Assembly (NCBI GenBank): GCA_933228675.1
Contig: OW121740.1
Coordinates: 160,142,486 to 160,206,485, forward strand
From: Stomorhina lunata
Taxonomy: Eukaryota > Arthropoda > Insecta > Diptera > Rhiniidae
Direction of reading: 5' to 3'
Length of the DNA: 64,000 bases
Under the pieces are notes generated by a model, which saw only the letters and a program-made list of their open reading frames with translations, ran no database searches and was not told the origin of the DNA. This document shows positions 58,948 to 64,000 of the stretch, in pieces. The translations under genes and the position numbers were made by a program. The stretch's first letter is position 1. Each line of letters starts with the position of its first letter.

Positions 58948-59439
58948 GAATGCCTTATTGGCCTCCATCATAATGATTATTTTAATGAAGGCAGATCACG
59001 TAATAATGAAGCTAATGATTTGAGCTCCACAGAAGAGGCCTAACCTTAATTTTTGATTTATTTTGAAAAAAAACCTTTAGGTAAGAGAATCAATTTCATT
59101 TATAAGAATCAGTTAAAATTTAAATATTTCCTAATGGGTTTTTAAAACTATTTTGGAACATTATAAAAAAGGCTTGGCTAGTTACAAAAAAATAAAACAT
59201 CTAAAATTCAGAAACTAAACGGATGCATCATTCTTTTGTATTGCGGGTTCTTTTACATCGCTGAATGTTTTGTATTTATTTTTAGATTTTTTCCATTTTA
59301 GGTTTTTTTAGCAAAAAGTTTTCAATGATTTTTGTTTTATTCCGCTGATGTGTGCAACAAGGCAACCAACTAACCCCAATAATTGTTTGTCTTTAGTTCA
59401 CTTTTTTATAGTATGTCTGTCAGTCCGTCCATCCGTCTG

Positions 59440-59542
59440 TCTTGCAGATGGGGTTTCTGGTTATCATCGTAGCCATGTGGTGTCTGCGATGGGTGCCCAC
59501 GTTTTAGATGACGACCAAGATCTAAATCGTATGGCCTATTAG
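59440..59542 (+). other. Candidate coding exon (terminal), unproven
   Basis: A pyrimidine-rich tract and acceptor (CCGTCCATCCGTCTGTCTTG then CAG) end about 59448. They are followed by a distinctly GC-richer open stretch reading DGVSGYHRSHVVSAMGAHVL then DDDQDLNRMAY and stop TAG at 59540-59542. The amino-acid mix is unlike the low-complexity frames elsewhere. I recognise no family. The upstream TCCGTCCATCCGTCTG also occurs in dispersed fly repeats, and the minus strand is open too, so it may instead be transposon-derived. Confidence 0.25.
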
Positions 59543-60074
59543 TAGAAATTATAAAAAAAAAAACAACAAAAATAGTGAATGACAAAAAATATGTCACAAA
59601 ACTAGTCAGTAGACAAAGGTAAAACTAGTCAGTAGACAAAGGTAACTGCATAAATTTCAAAAACAGTTTGTTTTACTTTGCTACAAAATTTTTTAAAATA
59701 GATCAAATATAAGAACTACCTAGTCGAGTAGCTAAATAACCAGTATCTCAATGATTAAAATGTTAAACAAATCTAATTGAAAATTAACAAAAATATTATT
59801 CTCTGTATGAATTAAATTTGTTTTTTACTCTGACTTAATTTGCTCTTTTGCTCACAACTTTAGATCTTGAAATGCAAAAAGGTTTTTTAAAATATACCCA
59901 GATTGCCAGTATATTGCCCAATAGCATGTCAAAAATTTCATGAAATTATCATAAGTTTCTTTTTAGTAAAAAATTGTCAAAGCCAAAATATTCAACTAAA
60001 AATTTTCAAATAATTGCTTAAGAATTTTCCAGATTTTTATTTAAAGTTTTTTTTTAGAGAAGTTTCTATACAAT

Positions 60075-62070
60075 TTCTATATAGTTGACAATGGGGAGGG
60101 TTTTCTATAGAACAGTTGACAGTGGGAAGAGTTTTCTATAGAAAAGTTAACAGTGGGACAGTTTTTTATAGAAAAGTTGAGAGTGGAAAGAGTTTTCTAT
60201 AAAAAAGTTGACAGTGGGAAGAGTTTTCTATAGAAAAGTTGACAGTGGGAAGAGTTTTCTATAGAAAAGTTGACAGTAGGAAGAGTTTTCTTTAGTAAAG
60301 TTCACAATGGGAAGAGTTTTCTATAGAAAAGTTGACAGTGGGAAGAGTTTTCTATAATAAAGTTGGCAGTGGGAAGAGTTTTCTATAGTAAAGTTGACAG
60401 TGGAAAGAGCTTTCTATAGAAAATTTGACAGTGGGAAGTGTTTTCTATAGAAAAGTTGACAGTGGGAAAAGTTTTCTATACAAAAAACGACAGTGGGAAG
60501 AGTTTTCTAAAGAATATTTGACGGTGGAAAGAGTTTTCTGTAAAAAAGTTGACAGTGGGAAGAGTTTTCTATAGAAAAGGTGACAGTGGGAAGAGTTTTC
60601 TATAGAAAAGTTGTCGGTGGGAGGAGTTTTCTATAGAAAAGTTGACAGTGGGAAGAGTTTTCTATAGAATAGTTGACAGTGGGAAGAGTTTTTTATTGAA
60701 TAGTTGACAGCGGGAAGAGTTTTTTTTATTGAAAAGTTGACAGAGGGAATTTTTTATAAAAAAATTGTTGGTGGAAAGAGTTTTCTATAAAAATGTTGTT
60801 GGGTAGAATTTTCTGCAGAAAAGTTGCTGATAAGTAGAGTTTTCTATAAAAAAAATTGTTGTTGGTGGGAAGAGTTTTCTATAGAAAAGTTGTTGGTGGA
60901 AAGAGTTTTCTATAGAAAAGTTGTTGGTGGGAAGAGTTTTCTATAGAAAAGTTGTTGGTGGGAAGAGTTTTCTATAGAAAAGTTGTTGGTGGGAAGAGTT
61001 TTCTATAGAACAGTTGTTGTTGGGAAGACTTTTCAATAGAAAAGTTGTTGGTGGGAAGAGTTTTCTATAGAAAAGTTGTTGGTGGGAAGAGTTTTCTATA
61101 GAAAAGTTGTTGGTGGGAAGATTTTCCATAAAAAAGTTGTTGGTGGGAAGAGTTTTCTATAGAAAAGTTGTTGGTGGGAAGAGTTTTCTATAAAAAAAGT
61201 TGTTGGTTGGAAGAGTTTTATATACAAAAGTTGTTGGTGGGATGAGTTTTCTATAGAAAAGTTGTCCGTGGGAAGAGTTTTCTATAGAAAAGTTGTTTGT
61301 CGGAAGAGTTTTCTATTGAAAAATTGTTGGTGTTAATGGTTTTCTATAGAAAAGTTGTTGGTGGGAAGAGTTTTCTATAGAAAAGTTGTTGGTGGGAAGA
61401 GTTTTCTATAGAAAAGTTGTTGGTGGGAAGAGTTTTCTATAGAAAAGTTGTTGGTGGGAAGATTTTCCATAAAAAAGTTGTTGGTGGGAAGAGTTTTCTA
61501 TAGAAAAGTTGTTGGTGGGAAGAGTTTTCTATAAAAAAAGTTGTTGGTTGGAAGAGTTTTATATACAAAAGTTGTTGGTGGGATGAGGTTTCTATAGAAA
61601 AGTTGTCCGTGGGAAGAGTTTTCTATAGAAAAGTTGTTTGTCGGAAGAGTTTTCTATAGAAAAGTTGTTGGTGGGGAGAGTTTTCTGTAGAAAAGCTGTC
61701 GGTGGGAAGAGTTTTCTGTAGAAAAGTTGTTGGTGGGAAGAGTTTTCTATAGAAAAGTTGTTGGTGGGAAGAGTTTTCTAAAGAAAAGTAGTTGGTGGGA
61801 AGAGTTTTCTATAGAAAAGTTGTTGGTGGGACGAGTTTTCTATAGAAAAGTTGTTTGTCGGAAGAGTTTTCTATAGAAAAGTTTTCGGTGGGGAGAGTTT
61901 TCTATAGAAAAGTTGTTGGTGGGAAGAGATTTCTGTAAAAAAGTAGTTGGTGGGAAGAGTTTTCTATTGAAAAGTTGTTGGTGGGAAGAGTTTTCTATAG
62001 AAAAGTTGTTGGTGGGAAGAGTTTTCTATTGAAAAGTTGTTGGTGGGAAAAGCTTTCTATAGAAAAGAAA
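60075..62070. repeat. 31-bp satellite array L (GTTGACAGTGGGAAGAG / GTTGTTGGTGGGAAGAG + core)
   Basis: Unit: GTTGACAGTGGGAAGAG then TTTTCTATAGAAAA on the left (to about 60750), shifting to GTTGTTGGTGGGAAGAG on the right, period 31, about 64 copies. A block beginning GAAGATTTTCCATAAAAAAG at about 61118 recurs 341 bp later (11 units), including private variants GTTGGTTGGAAGAG and TTATATACAAAAG. The minus-strand frame at 60941-61129 is repeat translation. Confidence 0.97.
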
Positions 62071-63257
62071 TTGGAGGAGTTGGAAACAGAACAAGAGATT
62101 CATTTGAATTTTGGATGATGCTTTTTTATTCTTATCAAAAAATTATCACAGTTGGAAGTAAGAAGAGTTTTACTATTTGTAATTAAATTTTCCTAAATCT
62201 GTTAAACTTTTAGTAACTATTAATGATTTTATTGTAACTCTACTGTTCATAAAAACGTTTGTAATTTAAATATTTGCCCAGCAGTAAATCTTATTTTCTC
62301 ATAACTTTAATCGCTTTCCCATGAACAGTCAAGGCAAAAACAACATTTTGTAATAATTGTAATAAGAAATTTATGTTTGTAATTAAAATTAAATTTAACT
62401 GCTCATAAACGCATATTACTTGCCGATTTAAATATCGTATCTACTACTAGTAGATATTTTATCTCTTTCTGATTTTATGTTGCTCTATATCACTCCAGGG
62501 GGGTTCTTTTGTTTTTTTGCAAACTCCAAATGTTAAACGTTCAAAGTCTGCTAATGGGTGTTGGAAAGCGTATTTGTGTTAGATACTGCTTCTACAGTTT
62601 TACTACAGAGATATGTATAGATTGCCATGTAAATTTGTAATTATTGTATAGAATGTTATAACGTTAACTGAAGTGGAAACGGCCGTGAATAAAAAAATCA
62701 TTTATACGACCAACATTAAATTCTCTAAGACCATAAATTTTTAATTTTTTGTTTGTTAGTAGCTTTTGACTCTTAGCCGACGTTATCGTAATCTAAATTT
62801 GTCTAAATATTTTATAGGTTTTTATCTTTCTTTTTGCTGCTAAGAATAATTATTTGTATACCGATAACCTTTATTTGCTAATTGTTTCGTGTTTCTATTC
62901 TGTTCTGTTCTATTATAATGTTTGTTTATATCTGCGTATCTAAATATTTTTGTGGTTGAATTTACACCATTAGAGCTATCAACAAACCGCGTAGTGTTTA
63001 GATGATTATTAGGTTTATTCGTTTGTTGGATTTAGTACGTCTGTCTGTCTGCTGTTTGTCTATTTGTTGTTATTTCTTATGTGGTAATTGCGGTTGTCGC
63101 TGTTGCCGGTTTTGTGTCTCTGCCGATGTTTCCTCCTGTAAAAAGTTGTGCTGCATTATTGATATTTACACAAAGAGAATAAGTTCGTTTTTATACTCTT
63201 CGATAAAATGTAAAGGAGTTAAAACTTTGAAAAAAGAATAATTTCTTAAAAAAAATT
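62071..63257. other. Unique spacer, no gene called
   Basis: The 79-codon plus-strand frame at 63002-63241 is Cys-rich (CGNCGCRCCRFC), but this follows from TGT/TGC-rich simple sequence (CTGTCTGTCTGC). It has no signal peptide and no known spacing, so it is not called. The palindrome CTACTACTAGTAG lies near 62441. Confidence 0.4.
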
Positions 63258-63355
63258 GGAAGTAGAAAAGTTCTCTAAAGAAGAGTTCTTAGTGGGAAGA
63301 GTTGTATATAGAAAAGTTTACAGTGTTAAGAGTTTTTTAGAGAAAAGTTTACTAT
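63258..63355. repeat. Left, forward-oriented edge of array M
   Basis: Three degenerate units with GTGGGAAGAGTTGTATATAG and AGTTTACAGTGTTAAGAG are in the same orientation as array L, and are followed by an abrupt reversal. Confidence 0.8.
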
Positions 63356-64000
63356 AGAGAACTCATTGTCCATAGAAAACTCTTCCCACTGTCAACCCTT
63401 TTATAGAAAACTCTTCCCACTGTCAATTTTTCTATAGATAACTCTTCCCACTGTCAACTTTTCTATAGAAAACTCTTCCCACTGTCAACTTTTCTATAGA
63501 AAACTCTTCCCACCGACAACTTTTCTATAGAAAACTCTTCCCACTGTCAACTTTTCTATAGAAAACTCTTCCCACTGTTAACTTTTCTATAGAAAACTCT
63601 TCCCACTGTCAACTTTTCTATAGAAAAATCCTCCCACTGTCAACTTTTCTATAGAAAACTCTTCCCACTGTCAACTTTTCTATAGAAAAATCCTCCCACT
63701 GTCAACTTTTATATAGAAAACTCTTCCCACTGTCAACTTTTCTATAGAAAACTCTTCCCACTGTCAACTTTTCTATAGAAAACTCTTCCCACTGTCAACT
63801 TTTCTATAGAAAACTCTTCCCACTGTCAACTTTTCTATAGAAAACTCTTCCCACTGTCAACTTTTCTATAGAAAACTCTTCCCACTGTCAACTTTTCTAT
63901 AGAAAACTATTCCCACTGTCAACTTTTCTATAGAAAACTCTTCCCACTGTCAACTTTTCTATAGAAAACTCTTCCCACTGTCAACTTTTCTATAGAAAAC
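63356..64000. repeat. 31-bp satellite array M (inverted L unit), runs off the end
   Basis: Unit: TTTTCTATAGAAAA then CTCTTCCCACTGTCAAC, period 31, about 20 copies to the window end. It is the exact reverse complement of the left-hand L unit. Very homogeneous, with a shared AAAATCCTCCCACTG variant at about 63627 and 63689 (62 bp, 2 units). Confidence 0.97.

Larger units (their letters stand above)
58596..60074. other. Unique stretch; one GC-richer exon-like island
   Basis: AT-rich except 59340-59545 (see that entry). AACCTTTAGGTAAGAG near 59073-59087 contains a good donor, but its acceptor lacks a pyrimidine tract. No other gene signal was found. Confidence 0.4.

Noticed and set aside
59073..59090. 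Possible third recursive splice site, CCTTTAG|GTAAGAG
   Set aside because: The donor is good, but the preceding sequence is A-rich with no pyrimidine tract.
63002..63241. Cys-rich 79-codon frame resembling a secreted knottin-like peptide
   Set aside because: The cysteines come from TGT/TGC simple sequence. There is no signal peptide and no regular Cys spacing, and it ends at an array edge.

Overview
The window looks like intergenic and/or intronic heterochromatin from an insect, most likely a higher (calyptrate-type) fly. It is very AT-rich and I can support no intact protein gene. Its recognisable genes are decayed insect transposons: a mariner-type transposase and several LINE reverse-transcriptase fragments. 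Its short-motif signals are eukaryotic: splice sites, a TATA box and tRNA-type A/B boxes. Almost every open reading frame in the AT-rich blocks (Phe/Tyr/Lys/Ile-rich strings) is a by-product of tandem repeats.

Layout. 1-5.1 kb: degenerate tandem repeats and pieces of a dispersed fly repeat. 7.3-9.2 kb: a dead mariner-like element (7303-8570, TIRs, two stops, first catalytic Asp lost) abutting a LINE C-terminal fragment. 9.2-10.4 kb: AT-rich satellite. 11.5-14.6 kb: LINE graveyard, including a ~370-bp tandem repeat built from a LINE 3' end and a 312-bp MITE inserted exactly at the YADD box of the reverse transcriptase. 15.7-17.5 kb: a hAT-type element with a perfect 8-bp target duplication whose whole interior is a 31-bp satellite array. 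18.3-33.6 kb: four large arrays in mirror-image arrangement (two one way, two the other). 34.8-36.8 kb and 40.1-42.7 kb: GTTGACGGTGGGAAGAG-type and related arrays. 44.1-48.0 kb: an array split by a 1.3-kb TIR element. 48.5-58.6 kb: alternating 31-bp and 29-bp arrays. 60.1-62.1 and 63.26-64.0 kb: further 31-bp arrays, the last inverted and running off the end.

The main result is that about half of the window (roughly 32 kb) consists of related satellites with 28-, 29- or 31-bp units. Most share the perfect palindrome TTTTCTATAGAAAA or a one- or two-base variant of it. They switch family at that core, carry higher-order repeats (about 600-611, 348, 341 and 124 bp), and occur in both orientations.

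There are also hints of a transcribed + strand. Two juxtaposed 3'/5' splice-site motifs (29985 and 50501) resemble recursive-splicing ratchet points. A compact promoter-like block at 43.17-43.30 kb has an inverted GGTCA/TGACC site, a TATA box, a TCAGT initiator and an ATG. These are inferences from motifs only.
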